Positions 1-7,682 of a stretch of DNA of 34,536 bases are shown piece after piece (positions within the stretch are counted from its first letter, which is position 1; each line of letters starts with the position of its first letter). The notes beneath the pieces were generated by a model. It made no database searches and was not told the origin of the DNA. It saw only the letters and a list, made by a program, of their open reading frames with translations. Origin of the DNA: Gammaproteobacteria bacterium HGW-Gammaproteobacteria-4 (GTDB taxonomy: Bacteria > Pseudomonadota > Gammaproteobacteria > Xanthomonadales > Xanthomonadaceae). The DNA lies in the NCBI GenBank assembly GCA_002839995.1, contig PGZC01000056.1, positions 1 to 34,536 of the forward strand, in the 5' to 3' direction. The position numbers and the translations under genes were made by a program.

Positions 1-1
1 C

Positions 2-250
2 GCCACCGCCGAGCTGGCGGCTGTGAGCACCGAGTATGCGCAGCTGATCGGTACGTATTTTTCACCGCATATCAGGGCGGCCGCCTTTCGTCGCCTGCCC
101 GAAGAATGCTGGGCGCCCTTGGTGCTCGGCCCGGTGCATGACTACGCCCGGCGCTGGCTGAATGGCCAGGTGAAAACCGACATCGGCGCGTACGCCGAGG
201 TGTTCGCCGACGCGGCGTGGAATACCGTGCGCAATCCGGACGCGCGCTGA
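2..250 (+). CDS. TetR-family regulator, C-terminal fragment (cut by window edge)
   Basis: The reading frame is already open at base 2 and ends with TGA at 250, so only the last 82 residues are visible. The stretch WAPLVLGPVHDYARRWLNG is typical of the ligand-binding half of TetR-family repressors, where a G-P-x-x-[ED]-Y-A-R-x-[WY]-L segment is common in the C-terminal helices. The DNA-binding helix-turn-helix lies outside the window, so the family call rests on this segment alone. The GTG at 23 is internal and should not be taken as a start. The target genes are probably upstream of the window; the next gene to the right is on the opposite strand. Confidence 0.6.
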   Translation, partial: ATAELAAVSTEYAQLIGTYFSPHIRAAAFRRLPEECWAPLVLGPVHDYARRWLNGQVKTDIGAYAEVFADAAWNTVRNPDAR

Positions 251-302
251 TCATCGTGAAACGCAGCGAGCGCAGCCTCTAATCCATTTGCGCCTGAACT
301 CG

Positions 303-701
303 TCACGCAACAATCAGGTGCTTCAGCCACACCAGCGCAATCACCGTCAGGATGAACAGCACCGCCGATTTCAGACTCAGGGGCTTACGGCGCATTCGCA
401 GATGGGAGTCGAGAACCGATAGCCTGTGAGCGAGCTCAATGCGTTCCGTCGAATTGGAACTTGGGCACGAATCCAGCTTCTGTTGCAATGCCGTCCGGCG
501 CGCAACCAATTCGGCGTAGGGCGTAAGCTTGCGAAGCGTGTTCTCAAGCGCGACGATTCGTCGACTGAGTGGCCTCAGCGCACCGGTAAGCTGATCCAAT
601 CTCGCACACTGGGCACTCAGGCTCCTGGCCAACGCATCCGATTGCGCACGCAATCGAGCCAGTTCATTTTCGATGGATTTTTTTGATTGCCAGAGCGTCA
701 T
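303..701 (-). CDS. small coiled-coil protein with C-terminal membrane anchor
   Basis: This 132-residue protein is not one I recognise. I start it at the ATG at 701 (MTLWQSKKSIENEL); a second ATG at 713 is possible, and longer versions would run into dinB on the other strand. Residues about 6-100 are rich in Leu, Arg, Glu and Gln with heptad-like spacing, which suggests a coiled coil. The last 20 or so residues (SAVLFILTVIALVWLKHLIV) form one hydrophobic segment, so it is probably tail-anchored in the inner membrane. It is divergent from dinB with only 35 bases between the two starts, so they may share a control region. No enzymatic motif is visible. Confidence 0.55.
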   Translation of the reverse strand: MTLWQSKKSIENELARLRAQSDALARSLSAQCARLDQLTGALRPLSRRIVALENTLRKLTPYAELVARRTALQQKLDSCPSSNSTERIELAHRLSVLDSHLRMRRKPLSLKSAVLFILTVIALVWLKHLIVA

Positions 702-736
702 GCGCAAAATCATACATTCCATGCACCGCACAGACG

Positions 737-1720
737 ATGCGCAAGATCCTGCACATTGACATGGACGCGTTCTACGCCTCGGTCGAGCAGCGCGACGACC
801 CGGCGCTGCGCGGGCGGCCGGTGGTGGTGGCATGGCGCGGTGCGCGTTCGGTGGTGTGCGCGGCATCTTACGAGGCGCGGCGTTTCGGCATCCGTTCGGC
901 GATGCCGGCGCTGCGTGCCGAGCGGCTGTGCCCCGATGCGGTGTTCGTGGCGCCGGACTTCACCCGCTATCGCGCGGTATCGCGCCAGATTCGGCAAATC
1001 TTTCTCAGCCACACGCCGCTGGTCGAGCCGCTGTCGCTGGACGAGGCGTATCTGGATGTCAGCGACAACCTGCACGGCTTGCCGAGCGCAACCGCGGTGG
1101 CGGAAACCATCCGCGCGCAGATTCGCGAGCTCACCGCGCTGACCGCTTCGGCCGGTGTGGCGCCGAACAAGTTTCTGGCCAAGATCGCCTCGGACTGGCG
1201 CAAGCCCGACGGCCTGTTCGTGATCCGGCCGGCGCAAGTTGAGGCATTCCTCACCCCGCTGCCGGTGGGCCGCATTCCCGGCGTCGGCAAGGTGACCCAG
1301 GCCAAACTCGGCGGACTCGGCATCGATACCGTGGGTCAGTTGCGGACGTGGACGCCGCACGATCTGGCGCGGCACTTCGGCCGTTACGGGCAGCGCCTGC
1401 ACGAACTGGCACGCGGCATCGATACGCATCCGGTGTGCGTGGATCGGCCGACGCAATCGATCTCGGCCGAGGACACCTTCGCCGAAGATATGCCGCTGTC
1501 GGCACTGCAACCGGCGTTGCAGGTACTGGCCCGCACCCTCACCCGCAGCCACACGCCCGAGCAGCCGCCGGGCGATCTGGCGCAGTTCGTAGCCATTGCG
1601 CAGGCGCTGTGCGCTCGCGTCGATTTGCCCGAACACACGCGTTATCGCCTGCTTGGCGTCGGGCTGTCGAACCTCGTCGAACGCGACCGCTTGCCGCCGC
1701 AATCGGGTTTGTTTGATTGA
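737..1720 (+). CDS. dinB: DNA polymerase IV (Y-family, translesion)
   Basis: Y-family translesion polymerase of 327 residues. The catalytic motifs are present: HIDMDAFYASVEQ near the N-terminus carries the first metal-binding Asp, and SLDEAYLDVS around residue 100 carries the second Asp/Glu pair. A helix-hairpin-helix stretch (GRIPGVGKVTQAKLGGLGI) follows near residue 180, then the little-finger region. The last residues, QSGLFD, fit the QxxLF beta-clamp binding motif, so the C-terminus is complete although the protein is slightly shorter than the Escherichia coli enzyme (351). The ATG at 737 is chosen because the conserved MRKILHIDMDAFY begins there. I saw no LexA-type palindrome upstream. 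It converges with dxs. Confidence 0.95.
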   Translation: MRKILHIDMDAFYASVEQRDDPALRGRPVVVAWRGARSVVCAASYEARRFGIRSAMPALRAERLCPDAVFVAPDFTRYRAVSRQIRQIFLSHTPLVEPLSLDEAYLDVSDNLHGLPSATAVAETIRAQIRELTALTASAGVAPNKFLAKIASDWRKPDGLFVIRPAQVEAFLTPLPVGRIPGVGKVTQAKLGGLGIDTVGQLRTWTPHDLARHFGRYGQRLHELARGIDTHPVCVDRPTQSISAEDTFAEDMPLSALQPALQVLARTLTRSHTPEQPPGDLAQFVAIAQALCARVDLPEHTRYRLLGVGLSNLVERDRLPPQSGLFD

Positions 1721-1729
1721 TCCGGCAGC

Positions 1730-3631
1730 TTACAGCCCAGCGACGCTGCGCACCTCGGCCAGCGCCGGCCAGCGCGCAATAATGGCGCGGCGAATCCCCG
1801 GTGCATCGATGCCGGCTTCGGCGAGCAGTTCGTCGCGGCTGGCGTGGTGTTGAAACGCGTCGGGCAGGCCAAGATGCAGGATCGGCACGGTGATCCCTTG
1901 GTCGGCCAGCAACTCGGCGACACCGGCACCGGCACCGCCCGCGACCACGTTGTCTTCGATCGTCACCAGCGCGTCGTGGCTGCGTGCCAGACGCAGGATC
2001 AGCTCGCGATCGAGCGGCTTGACGAAGCGCATGTTGACCACGCTCAGACCCAGTTCCGCCGCCACCGTTTCGGCGGCCGCCAGCGGCGCGCCGAAAGCCA
2101 GCAGCGCCAGACGGCTGCCTTGCCGGCGCAGTTCGGCCTTGCCGATGGGCAGCGTATCCAGCGACGCCTGCAACGCCACGCCCGGGCCGTTGCCGCGCGG
2201 GTAGCGCACCGCTGCCGGGCCAGTATGGTGAAAGCCGGTGCTGAGCAGTTGCCGGCATTCGTTTTCGTTGCTCGGCGCCATCACCAGCATGTTCGGCACG
2301 CAGCGCAGAAAACTCAGGTCGAGGTTGCCGGCATGGGTGGCGCCATCGGGGCCGACGACGCCGGCGCGGTCGAGCGCGAACAACACGTCGAGATTCTGGA
2401 CGGCGACATCGTGGATCAGTTGATCGTAGCCGCGCTGCAAAAACGACGAGTAGATCGCGACGATCGGCTTCATGCCTTCGCAGGCCATGCCGGCGGCCAG
2501 CGTCACCGCGTGTTGCTCGGCGATGGCGACGTCGAAATAGCGCGCCGGATACTCCTTGCTGAAACGCACCAGGCCCGAGCCCTCGCGCATCGCCGGGGTG
2601 ATCGCGAGCAGGCGGGTATCGGACGCTGCCATGTCGCACAGCCAGTCGCCGAATACCTGGGTATAGCTGGGTTTTGCCGGCGCCGGTTTCGCCACCACGC
2701 CAAGGTCCGGGTCGAACGGGCTTACCGCGTGATAGCCGATCTGATCGCCTTCGGCGTGCTCGTAGCCCTTGCCCTTGGTGGTGATGACATGCAGCAATTG
2801 CGGCCCCTTGAGGCCCTGGAGCGTGCGCAGTGCGGCGACCAGCGCGGGCAGGTTGTGGCCATCAATCGGGCCGGTGTAGTGAAAGCCCATTTCCTCGAAC
2901 AGGGTGGATGGCACGAACATGCCCTTCCAGTGCTCTTCCCAGCGCCGCATGAACCGCGCGGTGGGGCGGTTCTTGTCGCCCAGCAGGCGCTTGCCGCCTT
3001 CGCGCACGGCGTTCAGGGTGCGGTTGGTCATCATCCGCCCGAACATCTTGGTCAGGCCGCCGACGTTCTCCGAGATCGACATCTGGTTGTCGTTGAGCAC
3101 CACCAGCAGGTTCGGTTCGGGTTCGATGCCGCCGGCGTGATTGAGCGCTTCATAGGCCATGCCGGCGGTCATCGCGCCATCGCCGATCACCGCCACCACG
3201 CGCCGCTCGTCGCCACGCTGGGCCAGTGCCAGCGCCATGCCGAGTGCCGCCGAAATCGACGTGGAGCTGTGGCCGACGCCGAAGGTGTCGTACGCGCTTT
3301 CCTCGCGTTTCGGGAACGGCGCGATGCCGCCCTTGAGCTTGACCGTGTGGATCCGGTCGCGACGGCCGGTCAGGATCTTGTGCGGATAACATTGGTGACC
3401 GACATCCCACACCAGGCGGTCATCGGGGGTGTTGAACACGTAATGCAGGGCAACGGTCAGCTCGATCACGCCGAGGCCGGCGCCGAAGTGGCCGCCGACC
3501 TGCGCGACCGTTTCGATCAGGTAAGCGCGCAGTTCATCCGCGACCGCCTTGAGGTCGTCCTCGGAAACCGTGCGCAGATCCGCCGGAACGGCAATCTGCG
3601 ACAGCAGGGGGTAGCGGCTGGGGTCGATCAT
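1730..3631 (-). CDS. dxs: 1-deoxy-D-xylulose-5-phosphate synthase
   Basis: Dxs makes 1-deoxy-D-xylulose 5-phosphate from pyruvate and glyceraldehyde 3-phosphate with thiamine diphosphate. It is the first step of the non-mevalonate isoprenoid pathway and also feeds thiamine and pyridoxal synthesis. The 633-residue length is normal. The thiamine-diphosphate motif is clear ([18 protein letters not shown] followed by LNDNQMSIS), as are the N-terminal [17 protein letters not shown], the middle [15 protein letters not shown], and the C-terminal transketolase-like segment. It lies 76 bases downstream of the unrecognised gene at 3708-4715, with no obvious terminator between, so the two may be co-transcribed. 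The two convergent stops of dxs and dinB are about 10 bases apart. Confidence 0.97.
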   Translation of the reverse strand: MIDPSRYPLLSQIAVPADLRTVSEDDLKAVADELRAYLIETVAQVGGHFGAGLGVIELTVALHYVFNTPDDRLVWDVGHQCYPHKILTGRRDRIHTVKLKGGIAPFPKREESAYDTFGVGHSSTSISAALGMALALAQRGDERRVVAVIGDGAMTAGMAYEALNHAGGIEPEPNLLVVLNDNQMSISENVGGLTKMFGRMMTNRTLNAVREGGKRLLGDKNRPTARFMRRWEEHWKGMFVPSTLFEEMGFHYTGPIDGHNLPALVAALRTLQGLKGPQLLHVITTKGKGYEHAEGDQIGYHAVSPFDPDLGVVAKPAPAKPSYTQVFGDWLCDMAASDTRLLAITPAMREGSGLVRFSKEYPARYFDVAIAEQHAVTLAAGMACEGMKPIVAIYSSFLQRGYDQLIHDVAVQNLDVLFALDRAGVVGPDGATHAGNLDLSFLRCVPNMLVMAPSNENECRQLLSTGFHHTGPAAVRYPRGNGPGVALQASLDTLPIGKAELRRQGSRLALLAFGAPLAAAETVAAELGLSVVNMRFVKPLDRELILRLARSHDALVTIEDNVVAGGAGAGVAELLADQGITVPILHLGLPDAFQHHASRDELLAEAGIDAPGIRRAIIARWPALAEVRSVAGL

Positions 3632-3707
3632 TGCCCGTCACGTCAGTACAAACCGTGATTTTCGGCCACTCCGGCGGCCGGGGCAAGGCGTGCGGCGCAA
3701 TTGCGCG

Positions 3708-4715
3708 TCAGCGCTTGCCGCGCAGACGGTCGAACAAGCCGCCTTTGCCGGCCTGTTCGGGTTCCGGTTCCGGCACGCGCTCCACCTGTGCAAAACCGGA
3801 GGCGAGGTTGGCGTTGACGAAATCGATGACCTCGGCGATCGGTGCGGTGCTCGTTTCGGCAATCTCGGCAATCGTCGCCGGCCCCTTCATCATCGCGGTC
3901 GCGATGCGGAAATGCTTGGGGAACTCGCGCTCGATCTGCGGCCACTTGCTGAGCGAGAATCGCTCGTCCATGGCATAGCCTTCGGCCAGGTGGCCCTCAC
4001 CGGAGACCAGTGCGAACAACCAGCGCAGTCGCGCCATCGGTTGTGCGCCACCCTTCTTGACCACTTCGGCGAATGCCGCGGCATCGAGCGGCTGCAGTTC
4101 GCTTTCCGGCATGTCGCCCTGGCAGAACGGCAACAGCGCCTTGAGCGAACCCGGCCCGAAATAGACGCGTGTTTCCGGATCGAGCACCAGTGGCTCGGCG
4201 CCGGAGCGAACGATACGCACCGGCTGGCTCAGTGCGCCGGGCATGAGGTAGTCGCCAAGGCGCGGTGTGCGCGGCGGTGGCGGCGGCGGAGCGGGTTGTG
4301 CCGGCTGCGTATCGACCGGCACCGATTCGACGGCCACCTTGACTGGCGCCGCCGCAGGCGCGGTAGCCGGCGCAGTTGCCGGAGCGCTCGGCGCCGACCG
4401 TTTGGCGGGTGGTGTATCGGCCAGCAAGGTGCGCATCAATTCAGTCAGAGCGGCTTCGCTGACCGGGCGGGCAAGCGTCAAGCCCGGCTCGCTGCGGCTG
4501 CCGGCACTCAGCGGAATCACGGTGTGCTCGTTCTGGCGTGCGCGCAGCCAGGTCATCTGGCCATAGATGGAATCGATATCGACGACCAGCACGTCGGCCT
4601 GACGTTCATCGCCGAGCTTGAAACCGTTCCCCGTGGCCGCATTGGCCGCGTCAAACAGCGCGTGCAACTGCTCGCGCTCCTCCGGCTCCATACCGGTAAA
4701 ACACCATCCTCGCAT
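3708..4715 (-). CDS. unrecognised protein: receiver-like domain, Ala/Pro linker, C-terminal helical domain
   Basis: I do not recognise this 335-residue protein. The start at 4715 is decided by a strong GGAGGGGG ribosome site 9 bases upstream; the ATG two codons earlier would sit too close to it. Residues about 1-95 look like a degenerate response-regulator receiver fold: ADVLVVDID places acidic residues where the phosphate pocket would be, and LTLARPVSEAALTELM resembles the usual K-P turn and last helix, but with Arg in place of the conserved Lys. A long Ala/Pro/Val linker follows (about 95-150, with a run of seven prolines). The C-terminal half ends with PATIAEIAETSTAPIAEVIDF, compatible with a winged helix. 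It has no membrane segment. It may be co-transcribed with dxs. Confidence 0.6.
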   Translation of the reverse strand: MRGWCFTGMEPEEREQLHALFDAANAATGNGFKLGDERQADVLVVDIDSIYGQMTWLRARQNEHTVIPLSAGSRSEPGLTLARPVSEAALTELMRTLLADTPPAKRSAPSAPATAPATAPAAAPVKVAVESVPVDTQPAQPAPPPPPPRTPRLGDYLMPGALSQPVRIVRSGAEPLVLDPETRVYFGPGSLKALLPFCQGDMPESELQPLDAAAFAEVVKKGGAQPMARLRWLFALVSGEGHLAEGYAMDERFSLSKWPQIEREFPKHFRIATAMMKGPATIAEIAETSTAPIAEVIDFVNANLASGFAQVERVPEPEPEQAGKGGLFDRLRGKR

Positions 4716-4754
4716 GAACATCCCCCTCCGGATTCGAGCGCGGCGCGCCATCAA

Positions 4755-5107
4755 AGCTGCGCAAGTGTCCGGGAATTAGGCACTTGCGTCAATTGCGCGT
4801 TTGCCCGTTCCACGGGACCACGGGAAAAGCGCAAAGCCGTCGATCCACAAAGAACACAAACAGCGCAAAGAAAAAATCGTAACCCGGGGGTTGCAGGCCG
4901 CAGGCCGTAACCCGGGATCGTTTGGTGCCGCATTGCGTCCCGGGTTTCGCCGCTGCGCAGCTATACCCCGGGCTACACACTCACAACACCGCCAGGCAAC
5001 TGTTTTTAACTCAACTCCGCAACCACCCATCGACCCGGTGTGCAACACCCAAACCCGCTTTCTCCAGGCGCATCCCTGAACTGGAAAAGACGTTACGGCA
5101 ACCCATC
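4755..5107. repeat. gene-free stretch with CCCGGG-type palindromic repeats
   Basis: There is no convincing gene here. A 7-base inverted repeat (GCAAGTG/CACTTGC) lies at 4761-4787. From 4878 to about 4977 the segment CGTAACCCGGG occurs twice in direct orientation (4878 and 4906) and is followed by CCCGGGTTTCGCCGCTGCGC and CCCCGGGCTAC, which read in the opposite sense. This is the style of the GTAGCCCGGG...CGAAACCCGGG intergenic elements that I associate with Xanthomonadales genomes. It is probably a composite of two or more degenerate copies. No promoter or terminator could be assigned with confidence. Confidence 0.5.
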
Positions 5108-5755
5108 TCAGGTATTCATTCGCGCCCGCCGCGGTAGATGGCTCTTCAAAAACGCCATCTGGTCGGCGAGGATGTTGCGGTTGGACAGGATCAGGTGCTC
5201 AACCCAACTGGGCCGGAACGGCACCGCCAGTAGCGGCATGCCGGCCTGCTGCGGGGTGCGGTTGCCTTTGCGCGAGTTGCAGCTGATGCACGCGGAAACC
5301 ACGTTTTCCCAGATGTCGCGTCCGCCGCGCGAAATCGGCTGCACGTGATCGCGGGTCAGCTGGTGACGACCCAGCTCATTGCCGCAGTAGAGGCAAAGAT
5401 GGCCATCGCGGGCAAACAACGCGGTGTTGGTCAGCGCTGGCGTCGGGTCGATGGCGCCCGGGCGCGCATGACCGCGTGCGGCGATGATCGAATGCAGTTC
5501 GATGACGCTTTGCTGGCCGCTGCCGCGGTTGGTGCCGCCACGTACGACCAGGCAGGGTGTGCCCAAAGTCCAGGCGATGGCATCGCGTGCGTGCAGACAG
5601 GCAGCATCCTGCCAACTGATCCAGTTCAGGATCCGGCCATGGGCATCGAGCGAGAGCACGCGCGGCGGGTGCGCAGCGCCGGCAAAAACCGGCCGTGCCG
5701 GGAACGGGATTATCCCGGCGGAGGGGTGGCTTGGACCGGTGATCACGGTATCCAT
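5108..5755 (-). CDS. HNH endonuclease-family protein
   Basis: HNH nuclease-fold protein of 215 residues starting at the ATG at 5755. The C-terminal half holds the signature: a zinc-knuckle CLYCGNEL, then LTRDHVQPISRGG with the catalytic Asp-His, then ENVVSACISCNSRKGNRTP with the Asn and the second CxxC pair. Such proteins bind a metal and cut DNA, but this stand-alone subfamily (CxxC, DHV, CxxCN, KGNRTP) is common in bacteria and its biological role is not established. The N-terminal 90 residues carry no motif I recognise. It lies 53 bases downstream of the GNAT gene in the same direction. No restriction or mobile-element genes accompany it. Confidence 0.85.
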   Translation of the reverse strand: MDTVITGPSHPSAGIIPFPARPVFAGAAHPPRVLSLDAHGRILNWISWQDAACLHARDAIAWTLGTPCLVVRGGTNRGSGQQSVIELHSIIAARGHARPGAIDPTPALTNTALFARDGHLCLYCGNELGRHQLTRDHVQPISRGGRDIWENVVSACISCNSRKGNRTPQQAGMPLLAVPFRPSWVEHLILSNRNILADQMAFLKSHLPRRARMNT

Positions 5756-5808
5756 TGCCCGCTGAGCATAAAGCAAAACGGCAACGAATTGTTGCTTCCG
5801 CGCCCTGT

Positions 5809-6294
5809 TTACAGTGGCTTGGCCAATCGCAGCATATCGGTGTGATAGCCGGCTGCCTGGTAGACCGCCAGCGCGCGGGCGTTGCCGGGGAACGCGCCCA
5901 GCGTCAGCCGCTCGCAGCGATGCTCGCGGGCGAACGCCTCGGCGTAGTCGAGCAAAGCGCGCCCCAGGCCGCGACCGTCCCACTGGGTTGCCACCGCAAT
6001 GTCGGAGATATGGCAGTTCATCTTGCCCGAGAAATAATCCGTGACCAATTGCAGGTGAAGAAAACCGGCCGCGCTGCCATCATCGGTTTCCGCGATCAGC
6101 AGGAAACTGCCCGGGCGCGGTTCTTCAAGATGCTTGAGCAGGTCGCGGCGGATGCCATCGGCGACAACCGGTCGTTTGCGTCCGGGCGGCAATTCAAAAT
6201 CGACAAACCGTGGCACCAGAGAAAGGATGAAATCATCATCACCGGGCTCTGCTGCGCGCATGAGCAACTCGGTGTCACCGACCTTGATATGCAT
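5809..6294 (-). CDS. GNAT-family N-acetyltransferase
   Basis: Acetyl-CoA dependent GNAT acetyltransferase of 161 residues, from the ATG at 6294 (MHIKVGDTELLMRAAEPGD). An in-frame GTG at 6339 would give a longer form, but the fold begins with the usual beta strand at LLMRAAEPGDDDF. The acetyl-CoA pyrophosphate loop is seen as ATQWDGRGLGRALLDYAEAFA (about residues 105-125), preceded by ISDIAV, and the C-terminal ALAVYQAAGYHTDML is the usual last motif. The acceptor substrate cannot be read from the sequence. It probably shares a transcript with the HNH gene downstream. Confidence 0.88.
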   Translation of the reverse strand: MHIKVGDTELLMRAAEPGDDDFILSLVPRFVDFELPPGRKRPVVADGIRRDLLKHLEEPRPGSFLLIAETDDGSAAGFLHLQLVTDYFSGKMNCHISDIAVATQWDGRGLGRALLDYAEAFAREHRCERLTLGAFPGNARALAVYQAAGYHTDMLRLAKPL

Positions 6295-6504
6295 GCTGAT
6301 TGGCGCTTTTTTTTGGGTTGGTTGGGCTGAGCGACGCACTGCTCGCCACCAAGACTACCGAACTGGCGCCAATGCGCAACTACCGGCCCGTGGATTCACG
6401 CAATAATGCGGCGAATCCGTGGTGAAACTCTCGCTTGGCGTCCCGTGCCCGCCGTCGAATCGGGCATGGAATCAATTGCAGTTGGCTCAAACAGGAACCC
6501 CAGC

Positions 6505-7515
6505 ATGAAAACCTTCGCATTGTTCCCGGCCGTGCTGATGCTTGCGTTTGGCAATGTATCGGCCCAGGAAACGGTGGATCCCGCGTCGCCCGAACCGACA
6601 ACCACACGCATGGAAACGCTGGTCGTCAGCGGCAATCAGCCCGGGCCCGGCCTGTGGCGGGTCAGTCGCGACGACCACGATCTGTGGATTCTGGGCACGG
6701 TGTCGCCGTTGCCCAAACGCATGCAGTGGGAATCGGGCAAGGTCGAGCGGTTGGTCGCGCGATCGCAGGAGCTGCTGGCGCAGCCGTCGGTGACGGTCAG
6801 CGCCAAGGTGGGCTTTTTCGCGCGTCTGGCGCTGATCCCCACCGCGCTGCGTGCCCGCAACAACCCCGACGGCAAACCACTGCAAGAGCAGGTGTCGGCG
6901 GCGTTGTACCAGCGCTGGCTGGTGCAGAAAAAGCGCTATCTCGGGCGCAGCCGGTCGATCGAGAAGCGTCGGCCGATCATGGCGGCGACCAAGCTGTACG
7001 AGGAGGCGCTGGACGACAACAAACTGAGCGAAAGAACCCGGATATGGTCGGTGCTGCGCAAATCGGCAAAGCGCAACAAGGTGACGATGACCGTGCCGAT
7101 GGTGACCATCGAGATTGCCGATCCCAAAGCCGCGTTGAAGGAGTTTGCGACGACCACGCTCGAAGACGAGGCCTGTTTCGAGACGACTTTGACGCGGCTG
7201 GAAACCGACATGGAGAACATGAAGGCGCGGGCGAATGCGTGGGCGGTGGGCGATGTGCAGGCGTTGCTCGATCTGCCGCACCCGGATCAACGCGGTGTTT
7301 GCGCCGATGCGCTGCTGGCAACCGCAGTTGCCGAAAAGCGCGGCATGTCCGATCTGCGCGCCCAGTTGCGTGCGCGCTGGCTTGAGGCTGCCGACGAGGC
7401 ATTGCTCAAGAACGAATCGACGGTTGCAGTCATGGCGATCGAAAGCCTGCTCGGCGATGACGGAATCCTCGCCGCATTGCGCGAGCGCGGTTACACGGTG
7501 CAGGCGCCGGAGTAA
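6505..7515 (+). CDS. exported TraB/GumN-like protein lacking both GxxH motifs
   Basis: A 336-residue protein from the ATG at 6505, with AGGAA some 8-12 bases upstream. Residues 1-20 (MKTFALFPAVLMLAFGNVSA) are a signal peptide, so it is periplasmic or exported. The mature N-terminus GLWRVSRDDHDLWILGTVSP lines up with the opening of TraB/GumN proteins, which normally read L-x-x-L-G-T-x-H. Here the His is replaced by Ser. The C-terminal GDDGILAALRERGYTVQ also matches the family end, but the preceding segment reads VMAIESLL where family members usually have a GAGH-type motif. It is therefore probably a divergent branch without the family's metal-binding histidines. The family assignment is by recognition. 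Confidence 0.7.
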   Translation: MKTFALFPAVLMLAFGNVSAQETVDPASPEPTTTRMETLVVSGNQPGPGLWRVSRDDHDLWILGTVSPLPKRMQWESGKVERLVARSQELLAQPSVTVSAKVGFFARLALIPTALRARNNPDGKPLQEQVSAALYQRWLVQKKRYLGRSRSIEKRRPIMAATKLYEEALDDNKLSERTRIWSVLRKSAKRNKVTMTVPMVTIEIADPKAALKEFATTTLEDEACFETTLTRLETDMENMKARANAWAVGDVQALLDLPHPDQRGVCADALLATAVAEKRGMSDLRAQLRARWLEAADEALLKNESTVAVMAIESLLGDDGILAALRERGYTVQAPE

Positions 7516-7574
7516 CCGCAGTCGCTGTCGCGCGCGTCGCGATTTTGCGGTGCTTCGCCCGGACTCGCAGGATT

Positions 7575-7647
7575 GATCGCCCACAGGGTGGGCTCCTACA
7601 GGGCGAGATCGTCGTGCTTCTTGTAGGAGCCCACCCTGTGGGCGATC
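7575..7647. repeat. REP-like palindrome, perfect 26-base arms (copy A)
   Basis: Two perfectly complementary 26-base arms (7575-7600 and 7622-7647; core GCCCACAGGGTGGGCTCCTA) flank a 21-base spacer that contains GGCGAGATCGTCGTGCTT. It sits between the end of the TraB-like gene and the end of the acyl-CoA dehydrogenase gene. The arm sequence recurs near 13.9, 28.7 and 31.3 kb, and the spacer recurs only at 31.3 kb. There is no T-tract next to the stem, so this is a dispersed palindrome and not a simple terminator, although it could act as one for both convergent genes. Confidence 0.9.
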
Positions 7648-7682
7648 ACCATTGTCGCCAGACCATGGATGCCTTGCGGCAG

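Noticed and set aside
702-736. LexA/SOS box in the dinB promoter
   Set aside because: I could not find a convincing palindrome of a known LexA type in this short region.
1844-3658. Long plus-strand open frame (about 600 codons) opposite dxs
   Set aside because: It mirrors dxs codon by codon in a GC-rich genome and its translation is His/Arg/Gln-rich with no family resemblance.
7575-7647. Simple rho-independent terminator
   Set aside because: The stem recurs at several places in the window and lacks an adjacent T-run, so it is better described as a dispersed palindrome.
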